NCBI RefSeq assembly: GCF_018449475.1
Contig: NZ_JAHCQH010000015.1
Location: forward strand, 930,001-994,000
DNA: 64,000 bases
Source of the DNA: Ancylobacter radicis
GTDB lineage: Bacteria > Pseudomonadota > Alphaproteobacteria > Rhizobiales > Xanthobacteraceae
Reading direction: 5' to 3'
In this document: positions 51,161 to 59,930 of the stretch, one piece after another
How positions within the stretch are numbered: the stretch's first letter is position 1
How the letters are laid out: every line of letters begins with the position of its first letter
Position numbers and translations under genes: made by a program
Notes under the pieces: model-generated
Databases searched by the model: none
What the model was told of the DNA's origin: nothing
The model's input: only the letters and a program-made list of their open reading frames with translations

Positions 51161-52437
51161 TGGGCCTGACCCTGCTTCTCTGCACTTTCGTCGCCGGCCT
51201 TGCCATCGGCCTGCCGGTCGCCGTCACGCTCGGCCTGTCTTCCATGGCCTACCTCGTCTTCGCGGATATCCCGCTCGTGGTCATTCCGCAGAAGATGTAT
51301 GCCGGCATGGACAGCTTTGTGCTGCTCTGCATCCCCGGCTTCATCCTGGCCGGCAATCTGATGAATTCCGGCGGTATCACTGAACGCATCATCCGTTTCG
51401 CCAACGCGCTGGTCGGCTGGATGCGCGGCGGCCTTGCGCAGGCCAACATCGCCGCCTCGATGCTGTTTGGCGGAATCTCCGGTACCGCGGTGGCAGACGT
51501 CGCCTCGGTTGGTGGCATGATGATCCCCGGCATGAAGAAAGCCGGCTATCCCGCCGCCTTCTCCGCCGCCGTCACCGCCGCCTCCTCGACGGTCGGCCCG
51601 ATGATCCCGCCGAGCGTGCCGATGATCATCGTCGGCTCACTCTCCGGCATTTCTGTCGGCAAACTGTTCCTCGCCGGCGCCGTGCCGGGTGTCCTCATGG
51701 GTTTTGCCATGATGGTCACGACCTATTTTCTGGCGAAGAAGCATGCCTTCCCGCGCGAGCCGTTTAAGGGCCTGCGCGAGCTGTTCACCTCGTTTGCCGG
51801 TGCGATCTGGGCCATCGCCATGACGGCTCTGATCGTCGGCGGCCTGCTGCTCGGCATCACCACGCCGACCGAGACGGCCATCGTCGCCTGCCTCTATGCG
51901 GTCGTGGTGGGCCTCTTCGTCTATCGCGAGCTGCCCGTCAGCCGCATCCCGAAGATCATCATCGACAGCGCCATCAGTTCGGCCGGTATTCTTGTGCTGG
52001 TCGGCACCGCCAATGTGTTCGGCTGGATTCTGGTGGCCGAACGCATCCCGCAGATGCTGGCGGAAACCGTGCTGTCGATCACTGACAACAAGTTCCTGGT
52101 CATCCTGCTGATCAATATCCTGCTGCTGTTCGTCGGCATGTTCATGGAGACGATCGCCGCGCTGATCATCCTGTTCGTGCCGCTTCTGACGCTTGCCACA
52201 GCGGTCGGCATCGAGCCGCTGCACTTCGCCTGCTTCGCGGTGCTGAACCTGATGATCGGCCTCACGACGCCGCCCGTCGGCGTGTGCCTCTTCGTGGCGT
52301 CCAACATCGCCCGGCTGCCGCTGTCCCCGGTGATCAAGGCGATCGTTCCGTACATCATCACCAACATCATCGTCCTGCTGATGGTCAGCTATTTCGCCCC
52401 GCTGGCGACCTGGCTGCCCAATCTTCTGATGCCCTGA
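51160..52437 (+). CDS. dctM: TRAP transporter large membrane subunit DctM
   Basis: Ion-coupled permease subunit, 425 residues, about 12 helices. Motifs: IPGFILAGNLMNSGGITERI, GGISGTAVADVASVGGMMIPGM, TAASSTVGPMIPPSVPMII and the late LTTPPVGVCLFVASNI. The ATG at 51160 gives the standard short N-terminus. Partner of DctQ and DctP. Confidence 0.95.
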   Translation: MGLTLLLCTFVAGLAIGLPVAVTLGLSSMAYLVFADIPLVVIPQKMYAGMDSFVLLCIPGFILAGNLMNSGGITERIIRFANALVGWMRGGLAQANIAASMLFGGISGTAVADVASVGGMMIPGMKKAGYPAAFSAAVTAASSTVGPMIPPSVPMIIVGSLSGISVGKLFLAGAVPGVLMGFAMMVTTYFLAKKHAFPREPFKGLRELFTSFAGAIWAIAMTALIVGGLLLGITTPTETAIVACLYAVVVGLFVYRELPVSRIPKIIIDSAISSAGILVLVGTANVFGWILVAERIPQMLAETVLSITDNKFLVILLINILLLFVGMFMETIAALIILFVPLLTLATAVGIEPLHFACFAVLNLMIGLTTPPVGVCLFVASNIARLPLSPVIKAIVPYIITNIIVLLMVSYFAPLATWLPNLLMP

Positions 52438-52446
52438 GGTCTGTCC

Positions 52447-53517
52447 ATGAGCGATGCACTTCTCACCCGCGTGGTCCGCCTCCACGCGCAGGATGATCTG
52501 CGGATCGAAACGCAGCCGGTCGGCGATTTACGCGCCGGCGAGGTCCGCGTCGCCATACTGGCCGGGGGCATTTGCGGTTCCGACCTGCATTACTGGCACG
52601 AGGGCGGCATCGGCACGATCCGCGTGCGCGAGCCGATCATCCTCGGCCATGAGGTGGCCGGCCGGATCGAGGCGCTGGGGGCGGGGGTCGAGGGGGTCGA
52701 CATCGGCCAGCTGGTGGCGGTGAACCCGTCCCACCCGTGCGGCGACTGCGAATTCTGCCGCAACGGCCTGCCGCGCCACTGCATGAACATGCGGTTCAAG
52801 GGATCGGCCATGTACCTGCCCCACGAACAGGGCATGTTCCGCGATCACCTCGTCATCGGTGCCGCCCAGTGCTTCCCGATGCCGGAGGGCGTCTCGCCCG
52901 GCGCGGCCGCGTGCAGCGAGCCGCTCGCCGTTTGCCTTCACGCCGCCAATCGCGGTGAGGCGGTCTCGGGGAGCCTTGAGGGCAAGACCGTGCTGGTGAC
53001 CGGGGCGGGGCCGATCGGTGCCTTGTGCGTCGCGGTCGCGCGCCAGCGCGGCGCGGCCGAGATCATCGTGACGGACATTCAGGATGCCACGCTCGCCGTC
53101 GCCCGGAAGATGGGCGCCGACCACGCGATCAACACGGCGCGCGATCCGGAAGGGCTGGCTCCCTGGCAGGCCGGCAAGGGCCGGGTGGACCTGGTGTTCG
53201 AGTGCTCGGCCGCCGCCGCCGCGATCCGCGACGCGGTGAGCGTGCTGCGCCCGCTCGGCACGCTGGTGCAGGTCGGCGTCGCCGGGCCGACGCCCTTGCC
53301 GCTCAACGTGATGGTGGGCAAGGAGATCCTGTTCGTCGGCTCGCAGCGTTTCGATGTCGAGTTTGCCGAGGCGGCCGCGCTGATCGGCTCGGGCGCCATC
53401 GACCCGCGTCCGATGATCACCGGCACCTATCCCATCACCGAGGCCCTTGCCGCCTTTCATGCCGCGTCTGACCGCTCCGCATCGGTCAAGGTGCAACTCG
53501 CCTTCGCCGCCAGCTGA
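52447..53517 (+). CDS. Zinc-dependent hexonate dehydrogenase (L-idonate / L-gulonate 5-dehydrogenase type)
   Basis: Medium-chain dehydrogenase of 356 residues. Catalytic zinc ligands in AGGICGSDLHYWHEGG and LGHEVAGRIE; structural zinc cysteines in HPCGDCEFCRNGLPRHC; NAD site VLVTGAGPIGALCVAVAR. It is closest to L-idonate 5-dehydrogenase. The neighbouring uxuB/uxuA suggest the product enters as D-fructuronate, which would make it an L-gulonate 5-dehydrogenase (inference). Confidence 0.85.
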   Translation: MSDALLTRVVRLHAQDDLRIETQPVGDLRAGEVRVAILAGGICGSDLHYWHEGGIGTIRVREPIILGHEVAGRIEALGAGVEGVDIGQLVAVNPSHPCGDCEFCRNGLPRHCMNMRFKGSAMYLPHEQGMFRDHLVIGAAQCFPMPEGVSPGAAACSEPLAVCLHAANRGEAVSGSLEGKTVLVTGAGPIGALCVAVARQRGAAEIIVTDIQDATLAVARKMGADHAINTARDPEGLAPWQAGKGRVDLVFECSAAAAAIRDAVSVLRPLGTLVQVGVAGPTPLPLNVMVGKEILFVGSQRFDVEFAEAAALIGSGAIDPRPMITGTYPITEALAAFHAASDRSASVKVQLAFAAS

Positions 53518-53551
53518 CGGCGCGAGAAACAAAAAAACGAGAGACGACTTC

Positions 53552-54769
53552 ATGAGACAAACCTGGCGCTGGTTCGGCCCCAAGGACCTCTGCTCGATCG
53601 ACGACATGCGGCAGGCGGATGTGGAAGGCGTGGTTTCCGCGCTCCACCATATGCCGACCGGCACGGTCTGGACGCCGGAGGAGATCGCCCGCCGCCAGAG
53701 CGAGATCGGCACCATGCGGGACGGCTCGCCCTCCGGCCTCGCCTGGGAGGTGGTCGAGAGCCTGCCGGTCTCCGAGGACATCAAGCGGCAGAGCGGGGCG
53801 TGGCGCGAGCATATCGCCAACTGGAAGACCTCGATGCGCCATCTGCGCGCGGCGGGGATTGAGGTCATCTGCTACAATTTCATGCCGATCCTCGACTGGA
53901 CGCGGACCGACCTCGCCTATCGCCTGCCGAGCGGCGCCACCTGCATGCGCTTCGATGCCATCGACTTCGCCGCCTTCGACCTGTTCATCCTTGAGCGGGC
54001 CGGCGCGCAGGAGGGCTATGCGCCGGAGATCGTCGAGCAGGCGCGCGAGCGTTTCGCCAGCATGACGCAGGCGCGCCGCAGCGAACTCGGCGGCAATGTG
54101 GTGTTCGGCCTGCCCGGCTCGGCCGAGGCGATGTCGATGGACGATGTGAAGTCGCACCTCGCCCGCTACGACAACATTCCGCCCGCCCGTCTGCGCCAGC
54201 ATCTGGTCGATTTTCTCGCCCAGGTAAGCCCGCTCGCCGAAGAGATCGGCGTGAGGCTGTGCTGCCATCCCGACGACCCACCGTTCCCGCTGCTCGGCCT
54301 GCCGCGCATCATGTCGACGGAGGCTGACTATCGCGCGGTGATGGAGGCGGTGGACATCCCCGCCAACGGCATCACGCTATGCACCGGCTCGCTGGGCGCG
54401 CGCGCCGACAATGACTTGCCGGGCATGATGGACCGGCTCGGCAGCCGGGTGCATTTCCTCCACCTTCGCAACGTTGCCCTTGAGGAGCGCCAGCTTGGCG
54501 GCTCGTTCCACGAGGCGGCGCATCTGGAGGGCAATACCGACATGGTGGCGATGATCGCCGCCATTCTGGCGGAGGAGAACCGCCGCAAGGCTGCCGGTCG
54601 GGCGGACTGGAACATCCCGTTCCGGCCGGATCACGGGCAGAACATCCTCGACGACCTCAATCGCGGCGGCCAGCCCGGCTATCCCTCGATCGGTCGCCTG
54701 AAGGGGCTGGCCGAACTGCGCGGCATCATGACGGCTCTGGCCCATCCGCTGGCGCGGGCGGCGCGATGA
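53552..54769 (+). CDS. uxuA: D-mannonate dehydratase
   Basis: Dehydrates D-mannonate to 2-keto-3-deoxy-D-gluconate. The 405 residues match UxuA: RQTWRWFGPKDLCSIDDMRQADVEGVVSALHHMPTGTVW, GIEVICYNFMPILDWTRTDL, RLCCHPDDPPFPLLGLPRIMST, and the C-terminal PFRPDHGQNILDDL. Start at 53552 (ATGAGACAAAC). Overlaps the next gene by four bases. Confidence 0.96.
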   Translation: MRQTWRWFGPKDLCSIDDMRQADVEGVVSALHHMPTGTVWTPEEIARRQSEIGTMRDGSPSGLAWEVVESLPVSEDIKRQSGAWREHIANWKTSMRHLRAAGIEVICYNFMPILDWTRTDLAYRLPSGATCMRFDAIDFAAFDLFILERAGAQEGYAPEIVEQARERFASMTQARRSELGGNVVFGLPGSAEAMSMDDVKSHLARYDNIPPARLRQHLVDFLAQVSPLAEEIGVRLCCHPDDPPFPLLGLPRIMSTEADYRAVMEAVDIPANGITLCTGSLGARADNDLPGMMDRLGSRVHFLHLRNVALEERQLGGSFHEAAHLEGNTDMVAMIAAILAEENRRKAAGRADWNIPFRPDHGQNILDDLNRGGQPGYPSIGRLKGLAELRGIMTALAHPLARAAR

Positions 54770-56235
54770 ACCGGCTCTCCGCCAGCGCCCTATCCGTCGG
54801 CACGGCCGCATGGCCGCGCTATCGGCCGGAGGAGCATCGGGCCGGGATCGTTCATCTCGGGCTCGGCAATTTCGCCCGCGCCCATCTGCTCGCCTATACC
54901 GATGAGGTGCTGGCGCGGCGTGGCGGTGACTGGCGGATAATCGGCGTCTCGCTGCGCGGCACCTCCGTCGCCGAGGCGCTGAATCCGCAGGATGGACGCT
55001 ACACGCTCATCACGCGCGGGCAGGAGACGCATGCACAGGTCATCGGCACCCTGAAGCATGTGATCGCCGGCACGCGCATGGCGAGTTGCGCGCTGGCGGC
55101 GATGACGCGTCCGGCGTGCCGGATCGTCAGCATCACCGTGACCGAGAAGGGCTACGGTATTACCAGCGAGGGCGCGCTCGACCGCACCCATCCGGCGGTC
55201 GCGGCCGATCTGGAGAGCCCGGCGGTACCCGGCGGCGTCATCGGGCTGATCGTGGCGGCACTCGCCGCACGGCGGGCGGCGGGCCTGCCGGCGTTCACCG
55301 TGCTGAGCTGCGACAATCTCTCCCATAATGGGCAGAAGCTGCGCCGGGCGGTGCTGGAATTCGCCGCTGCCACGCAGCAGGACGCGCTGGCTGGGTGGAT
55401 CGCGGCGAACGCCACCTTTCCTTCCACCATGGTGGACCGCATCACTCCCGCCTCCACGCGCGAGACGCTCGGCGCGGCGCAGGCACTGACCGGGCATGAA
55501 GACCTTGCGGCGGTCGAGACCGAGCCGTTCCATCAGTGGGTGATCGAGGACACGTTCGCCGCCGGGCGCCCGGAATGGGAACTGGCCGGCGCGCTGTTCG
55601 TGGCGGATGTCGCGCCCTATGAGCAGATGAAGCTGCGTATGCTCAATGGCGCGCATTCCATGCTCGCCTATAGCGGCCAACTCTCCGGCAAGGCCTATGT
55701 GCGCGACGTGATGGCGGACCCCGCCCATGCGGCTCTGGTGCGCCGCCATCTCAAGGCCGCCGCCGCCACGGTGCGCGGGCTGGCGCTCGACCTCGACGTC
55801 TATGCCGCGGCACTGGCGGAACGCTTCGTCAACCCGTCCATCGCCCATGCCACCGCGCAGATCGCCATGGACGGGACGCAGAAGCTGCCTCAGCGCATCG
55901 CCGCCCCCGCATGTGAGGCGCTGGAAGCGGGAACGCCGGTTCGCCCCTTCGCCTTCGCGCTGGCGAGCTGGGTTGCCTATCTCGCCCGCCGCGATGCCTG
56001 CGGCGCGCCGATCCGCGTCGACGATCCGCGCGCGGATGCGCTGCGGAACGCCGTGGCGGGTGCAAAGGATATCGCAGCCTTGCTTCCGGCTCTGTCCGCC
56101 CTCTGCCCGGACGTTCTTCCGCCGGTATTATTGAACGGGGAGTTCGGCGCCAGCCTTGCGCAGCTTGTCGAGGCCATCGATAGCGAGGGCATGGCGGCGG
56201 TCATTGCCCGCGAAGCCATGCGGGACTGGGAGTAA
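54766..56235 (+). CDS. uxuB: D-mannonate oxidoreductase / fructuronate reductase
   Basis: Polyol-specific long-chain dehydrogenase, 489 residues. GIVHLGLGNFARAHLLAYTDEVL is the nucleotide site; FTVLSCDNLSHNGQKLRRAV and the catalytic-lysine region KLRMLNGAHSMLAYSG follow. It interconverts D-fructuronate and D-mannonate. Mannitol dehydrogenase is a close alternative, but the uxuA and kdgK neighbours favour UxuB. Coupled to uxuA. Confidence 0.9.
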   Translation: MNRLSASALSVGTAAWPRYRPEEHRAGIVHLGLGNFARAHLLAYTDEVLARRGGDWRIIGVSLRGTSVAEALNPQDGRYTLITRGQETHAQVIGTLKHVIAGTRMASCALAAMTRPACRIVSITVTEKGYGITSEGALDRTHPAVAADLESPAVPGGVIGLIVAALAARRAAGLPAFTVLSCDNLSHNGQKLRRAVLEFAAATQQDALAGWIAANATFPSTMVDRITPASTRETLGAAQALTGHEDLAAVETEPFHQWVIEDTFAAGRPEWELAGALFVADVAPYEQMKLRMLNGAHSMLAYSGQLSGKAYVRDVMADPAHAALVRRHLKAAAATVRGLALDLDVYAAALAERFVNPSIAHATAQIAMDGTQKLPQRIAAPACEALEAGTPVRPFAFALASWVAYLARRDACGAPIRVDDPRADALRNAVAGAKDIAALLPALSALCPDVLPPVLLNGEFGASLAQLVEAIDSEGMAAVIAREAMRDWE

Positions 56236-56239
56236 GGCT

Positions 56240-57121
56240 GTGCGCTTTCTTTCCATCGGCGAGGCGATGCTGGAATTGTCCGAGCAGCAGGCGCCGCTCT
56301 GGGCGATGAACGTGGCCGGCGACACGCTGAACACCGCCTGGCACTTCAAGCGGCTGTGCGGCGAGCGGGCGGAGGTCGCCTATTTCACCGGTCTGGGTAC
56401 CGATCCGTTCTCGGCGCGGATCGAGAGCTTCATCGCCGGCGCGGGGATCGAGACCCGCTTCATCCGCCACGAGCCCTCGCGCGGGCCGGGGCTCTACGCC
56501 ATTTCGCTGCGAAATGGCGAGCGCAGCTTCACCTATTGGCGCGACCGCTCGGCGGCGAAGCTGCTGGCCGATGACGAGGCGGCGCTCGGCGCCGCGCTTG
56601 GCTGGGCCGACATGATCTATCTGAGCGGCATCACCCTCGCCATTCTGTCGGTCGGGGCGCGGGAGCGGCTGATGGCGGCGCTGGCGGCGGCGCGCCGGCG
56701 TGGTGCCACGGTGGCGTTCGACCCCAATATCCGCCCTCGCCTCTGGGAAGACGCCGACACGATGCGTCGGACGATCATGCAGGCGGCGGGTGGGGCCGAC
56801 ATTGTCCTGCCGAGCTTCGAGGACGAGGCGCAGCATTTCGGCGATGCGAGCCTGGAAGCCTGCGCGCGGCGTTATGATACCGATGGCGACCGCGAGATCG
56901 TCGTCAAGAATGGCGGACGGGACGTGGCGGTTCGCGCCGGAGGCAGGTGCACCCACCATGCGATGGCACCGATCACGCCTGTGGACACCACAGGCGCCGG
57001 GGACGCCTTCAACGCCGGCTGGCTTGCCGCGCGCCATGAGGGGTTGTCCCCGGAAGACGCCGTGATGCGCGCCCACGCCTTGGCCACGCATGTCATTTCG
57101 CACAAGGGCGCGCTGGTCTGA
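56240..57121 (+). CDS. kdgK: 2-keto-3-deoxygluconate kinase
   Basis: PfkB-family sugar kinase of 293 residues phosphorylating KDG to KDPG. FLSIGEAMLELSEQQAPLWAMNVAGDTLNTAWHFKRL at the N-terminus, VAFDPNIRPRLWED, and the PfkB signature TPVDTTGAGDAFNAGWLA with the catalytic Asp. The GTG at 56240 follows GGGAG. Last gene of the operon; the KDPG aldolase gene (eda) is not in the window. Confidence 0.92.
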   Translation: MRFLSIGEAMLELSEQQAPLWAMNVAGDTLNTAWHFKRLCGERAEVAYFTGLGTDPFSARIESFIAGAGIETRFIRHEPSRGPGLYAISLRNGERSFTYWRDRSAAKLLADDEAALGAALGWADMIYLSGITLAILSVGARERLMAALAAARRRGATVAFDPNIRPRLWEDADTMRRTIMQAAGGADIVLPSFEDEAQHFGDASLEACARRYDTDGDREIVVKNGGRDVAVRAGGRCTHHAMAPITPVDTTGAGDAFNAGWLAARHEGLSPEDAVMRAHALATHVISHKGALV

Positions 57122-57156
57122 TCTGCGACGAGGCTCTTGTCGGGGCCTTCGTCCGC

Positions 57157-58059
57157 TCAGTCGAGCGGCACCAGGAAATCGGACACCGCCTTCAGGCAGG
57201 CGTCCTTTTCCTCCACATGCGGCATGTGGCTGGACTCTGGGAACAGCACCCAGCGGCAATGGGCGATGTTTTCGCGGTAGGGTCGCACCACTTCCGGCGT
57301 CGCCTCGTCATGCGCGCCGGAAATCAGCAGCGTCGGCGCCACGATGCGGTGCAGCCGGTCCTCGATGGTCCAGTCCTTCATCGTCCCGATGACATGGAAT
57401 TCGGTCGGGCCGTTCATGTTGCGATAGACCGTGTTGTCCTCGTCCATCGCCGCGAAGGTGCGCGCGACATCCTCCGGCCACGGCGTGATGCGGCAGACAT
57501 GACGGTCATAAAATACCCGCGAGGCGGCGATGTAGTCCGGGTCGGTCAGCGTGCCGGCCGCCTCGTGCTTCAGCAGCGTCGCCTGCACCTCCTCGGGCAA
57601 TTCGCGGCGCAGACGGTTCGCCTCCGCGACCCAGGTATGCATGTTGGCCGGCGAATTGGCGATGATGAGCGCCTTCAGCCCCGCCGGCTGGCGCACCGCG
57701 TGTTCGGCGCCCAGCATTCCGCCCCAGGACTGGCCGAGAAAGGCATAGCGGCCGGCAATGCCGAGATGGGCCAGCAGGGCGTCGAGTTCGGCGAGGAACA
57801 GGTCGACGGTCCAGAAATCCGGTCCCTTGTCCGGCAGATGGGTCGATTTGCCATTGCCAAGCTGGTCGTAATGAATGACGGCGCGGCCATCGAGCGCAGC
57901 GATGCCCTTGAGGGAATCGACATAGTCATGGGTGCAGCCCGGCCCGCCATGAGCCACCACGAGTGGTAATTCTGCACCGCCGAGATCGCCGGTCACGCGG
58001 TACCAGGTTTCGTACCCACGGAAAGGCATCCGCCCTTCCACGCTCACCACGGCGTTCAT
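57157..58059 (-). CDS. Proline iminopeptidase-family hydrolase, pip1
   Basis: S33-family alpha/beta hydrolase, 300 residues. HGGPG oxyanion motif in [17 protein letters not shown], nucleophile serine in [15 protein letters not shown], Asp in [13 protein letters not shown] and His in [11 protein letters not shown]. In plant-associated bacteria such PipA-type enzymes lie beside LuxR solos and help process the plant-derived signal or its peptide-like precursor. AGGAG precedes the start. A lux-box-like dyad is 65 bases upstream. Confidence 0.9.
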   Translation of the reverse strand: MNAVVSVEGRMPFRGYETWYRVTGDLGGAELPLVVAHGGPGCTHDYVDSLKGIAALDGRAVIHYDQLGNGKSTHLPDKGPDFWTVDLFLAELDALLAHLGIAGRYAFLGQSWGGMLGAEHAVRQPAGLKALIIANSPANMHTWVAEANRLRRELPEEVQATLLKHEAAGTLTDPDYIAASRVFYDRHVCRITPWPEDVARTFAAMDEDNTVYRNMNGPTEFHVIGTMKDWTIEDRLHRIVAPTLLISGAHDEATPEVVRPYRENIAHCRWVLFPESSHMPHVEEKDACLKAVSDFLVPLD

Positions 58060-58123
58060 GCCGATTCTCCTGCGGCTGTCGTTCGATAGCGCAGGAAAAT
58101 AGAAAGTCGCGCCGGGAAGCGGC

Positions 58124-58142
58124 AGCTATCAGAAGTGATAGG
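58124..58142 (-). promoter_or_regulatory. Lux-box-like operator 1, upstream of pip1
   Basis: On the minus strand CCTATCACTTCTGATAGCT, containing the dyad CTATCA-N4-TGATAG. A -10-like TCTATT begins 20 bases beyond the site on the pip1 side, placing the dyad near -42.5 as in LuxR-activated promoters. Exactly identical to operator 2. Confidence 0.85.
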
Positions 58143-58160
58143 CGGTGGACGATGCGCGGC

Positions 58161-58922
58161 TCAGTCCAGCAGGCGCAGCCTCGCCGCGCGCACCGCCGCC
58201 TGCGTGCGGTTCTTGGCTTCGAGCTTCCGCATGGCGGCGTTGAGATGCATCACCACGGTCGGCACGGAGCGGCCGAGGGCGCGGGAAATCTCTTTGGCGG
58301 AAAGGCCTTCCGCGGCGTGGCGCAGGCATTCGCGCTCGCGCGCGGTGAGGCGCGGCAGGCCCTCCAGCCGGCGGTCGTCGCGCAGGGCGGTGGAGGCGGC
58401 GTTCTGGAAGATGTGGGCGAGCAGGCTGAAATCGCCGAGGCAGGCGGGGGCGTCGCGCTCGGCGAAGCGCCCGTCGCCGCAGCGTATGCCGGTGATGGTG
58501 GCGTAGTCGCCGCCGGGCATGTGCACGGGTACGGTAACACCGGCGCTGAGGCCGCGCTCGGCGAGGAAGGCGGCGACGGGGGCGCTGTCCTCGTTCATGA
58601 AGGCGCGGATCAGCGTCGAGGCGCGCTTGTCGTAGTTCCACACGAAGGGGCGGGTGGTGCCGAGGGCCACCTTCTGCACCGGGTCCAGCCGGATATAGCC
58701 CCGCTCGACCCAGTAGTCGCGCATCGCCGCGTCCACATTGCGCAGCTCCAGCACGGTGGGCAGCATCTGCGTGCCGGTAAGATCGTAGCGCGCGGGCGTG
58801 TAATCATAGATCAGCGCGTCGAAGCCGAAATCGCCCATCGCCTCGAACAGCAGGTCCACCTGCGCACCGAAGGTGGAGGCCGCTCCGATACGCTGCTCGA
58901 TCGCGCCGATATCCGCAGGCAT
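58161..58922 (-). CDS. LuxR-family solo regulator (PipR/OryR-like)
   Basis: Signal-responsive activator of 253 residues: an autoinducer-binding-type domain (about 15-165, with YWVERGYIRLDPVQKVALGTTRPFVW) and a C-terminal LuxR helix-turn-helix (LTARERECLRHAAEGLSAKEISRALGRSVPTVVMHLNAAMRKL). By eye, the Trp-to-Asp spacing in the ligand site is four residues shorter than TraR, so the Tyr that contacts acyl-homoserine lactones is absent. There is no luxI nearby. ATG 58922 has AAAGGA upstream; ATG 58943 is an alternative. It sits between two pip genes and two operators. Confidence 0.87.
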   Translation of the reverse strand: MPADIGAIEQRIGAASTFGAQVDLLFEAMGDFGFDALIYDYTPARYDLTGTQMLPTVLELRNVDAAMRDYWVERGYIRLDPVQKVALGTTRPFVWNYDKRASTLIRAFMNEDSAPVAAFLAERGLSAGVTVPVHMPGGDYATITGIRCGDGRFAERDAPACLGDFSLLAHIFQNAASTALRDDRRLEGLPRLTARERECLRHAAEGLSAKEISRALGRSVPTVVMHLNAAMRKLEAKNRTQAAVRAARLRLLD

Positions 58923-58956
58923 GATGGCCCGTCCTTTTGCCATTCCAGCGTGCGAA

Positions 58957-58975
58957 CCTATCACTTCTGATAGCT
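58957..58975 (+). promoter_or_regulatory. Lux-box-like operator 2, upstream of pip2 and luxR
   Basis: CCTATCACTTCTGATAGCT in the plus orientation, 65 bases before the pip2 start and 34 bases before the LuxR start, so it could serve both. Identical over 19 bases to operator 1 and in the same orientation relative to its pip gene. Confidence 0.85.
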
Positions 58976-59040
58976 GTTTTGGACTCACGATTTCTCTAGG
59001 AATTGAGCATGCCTTTTTGTTGAGCAGGGATGCGCCGGAC

Positions 59041-59928
59041 ATGTGGCGGGAGATTGAGCCGCAGGAGCGGCGTGAGGTGGCTGTCGGCGAACACCGCGTG
59101 GTCACCTATAGCTTCGGCTCCGGCGCCGACACTATCCTGTTACTCAATGGCGGTCCGGGCCTGCCCTGCGATTATCTGCGCGAGGCCCATTCCTGCCTTA
59201 TCGATCAGGGCTTTAGGGTCGTCACCTTCGACCAGCTGGGCACCGGCGCCTCGGACCGGCCGACCGACGAGGGGCTGTGGACCATTGCGCGCTATGTCGA
59301 GGAGGTCGAGACGGTGCGCACCGCGCTCGGCCTCGGCAAGGTGCATCTGCTCGGCCATAGCTGGGGCGGCTGGCTGGCGATTGATTACGCGCTGACCTAT
59401 CCCGACGCCCTCAAGAGCCTGATCCTTGCCGACACGGTGGCGGACATGCCGCATCTGGTGAGCGAACTGGAGAAGCTGCGCGCTGCGCTCGGGCCGGAGA
59501 CGGTCGCGATGATGCAGAAGCACGAGGCGGCCGGCAGCTTCGACCACCCGGAATATCAGGCGGCGATAACCCTACTGAATTACCGCCATATCTGCCGCCT
59601 TCCGGAATGGCCGGCCCCGGTGCAGCGTTCGCTGGCGGATTGGAACATGGGGCCGTACATGGCCATGCAGGGCCCGAACGAGTTCCTCTACACCGGCAAC
59701 CTCAAGGACTGGAACCGGATCCCGGATCTTCACCGTATCACCGTACCGACGCTGATCGTGGTCGGCGAGCGCGACGAGCTGACGCCGGCCTGCGCCATGA
59801 AGATGAAGCACGCCCTGCCTCAGGCGCGGCTCAACCTCGTGCTCAATGCCAGCCACATGCCGTTCTACGAGAACCCGGCCGGCTATTACCCGCCCCTCCT
59901 CGATTTCCTCGCCAGCGTGCCGCGGTAA
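59041..59928 (+). CDS. Proline iminopeptidase-family hydrolase, pip2
   Basis: S33-family hydrolase, 295 residues from ATG 59041. LLLNGGPGLPCDYLREA, nucleophile in LLGHSWGGWLAIDYAL, Asp in VVGERDELTPAC and His in NASHMPFYENP. It is clearly diverged from pip1 across the regulator. The frame is open upstream to TTG codons near 59017, so eight more residues are possible. It leads directly into dppB two bases after the stop. Confidence 0.9.
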   Translation: MWREIEPQERREVAVGEHRVVTYSFGSGADTILLLNGGPGLPCDYLREAHSCLIDQGFRVVTFDQLGTGASDRPTDEGLWTIARYVEEVETVRTALGLGKVHLLGHSWGGWLAIDYALTYPDALKSLILADTVADMPHLVSELEKLRAALGPETVAMMQKHEAAGSFDHPEYQAAITLLNYRHICRLPEWPAPVQRSLADWNMGPYMAMQGPNEFLYTGNLKDWNRIPDLHRITVPTLIVVGERDELTPACAMKMKHALPQARLNLVLNASHMPFYENPAGYYPPLLDFLASVPR

Positions 59929-59930
59929 AC

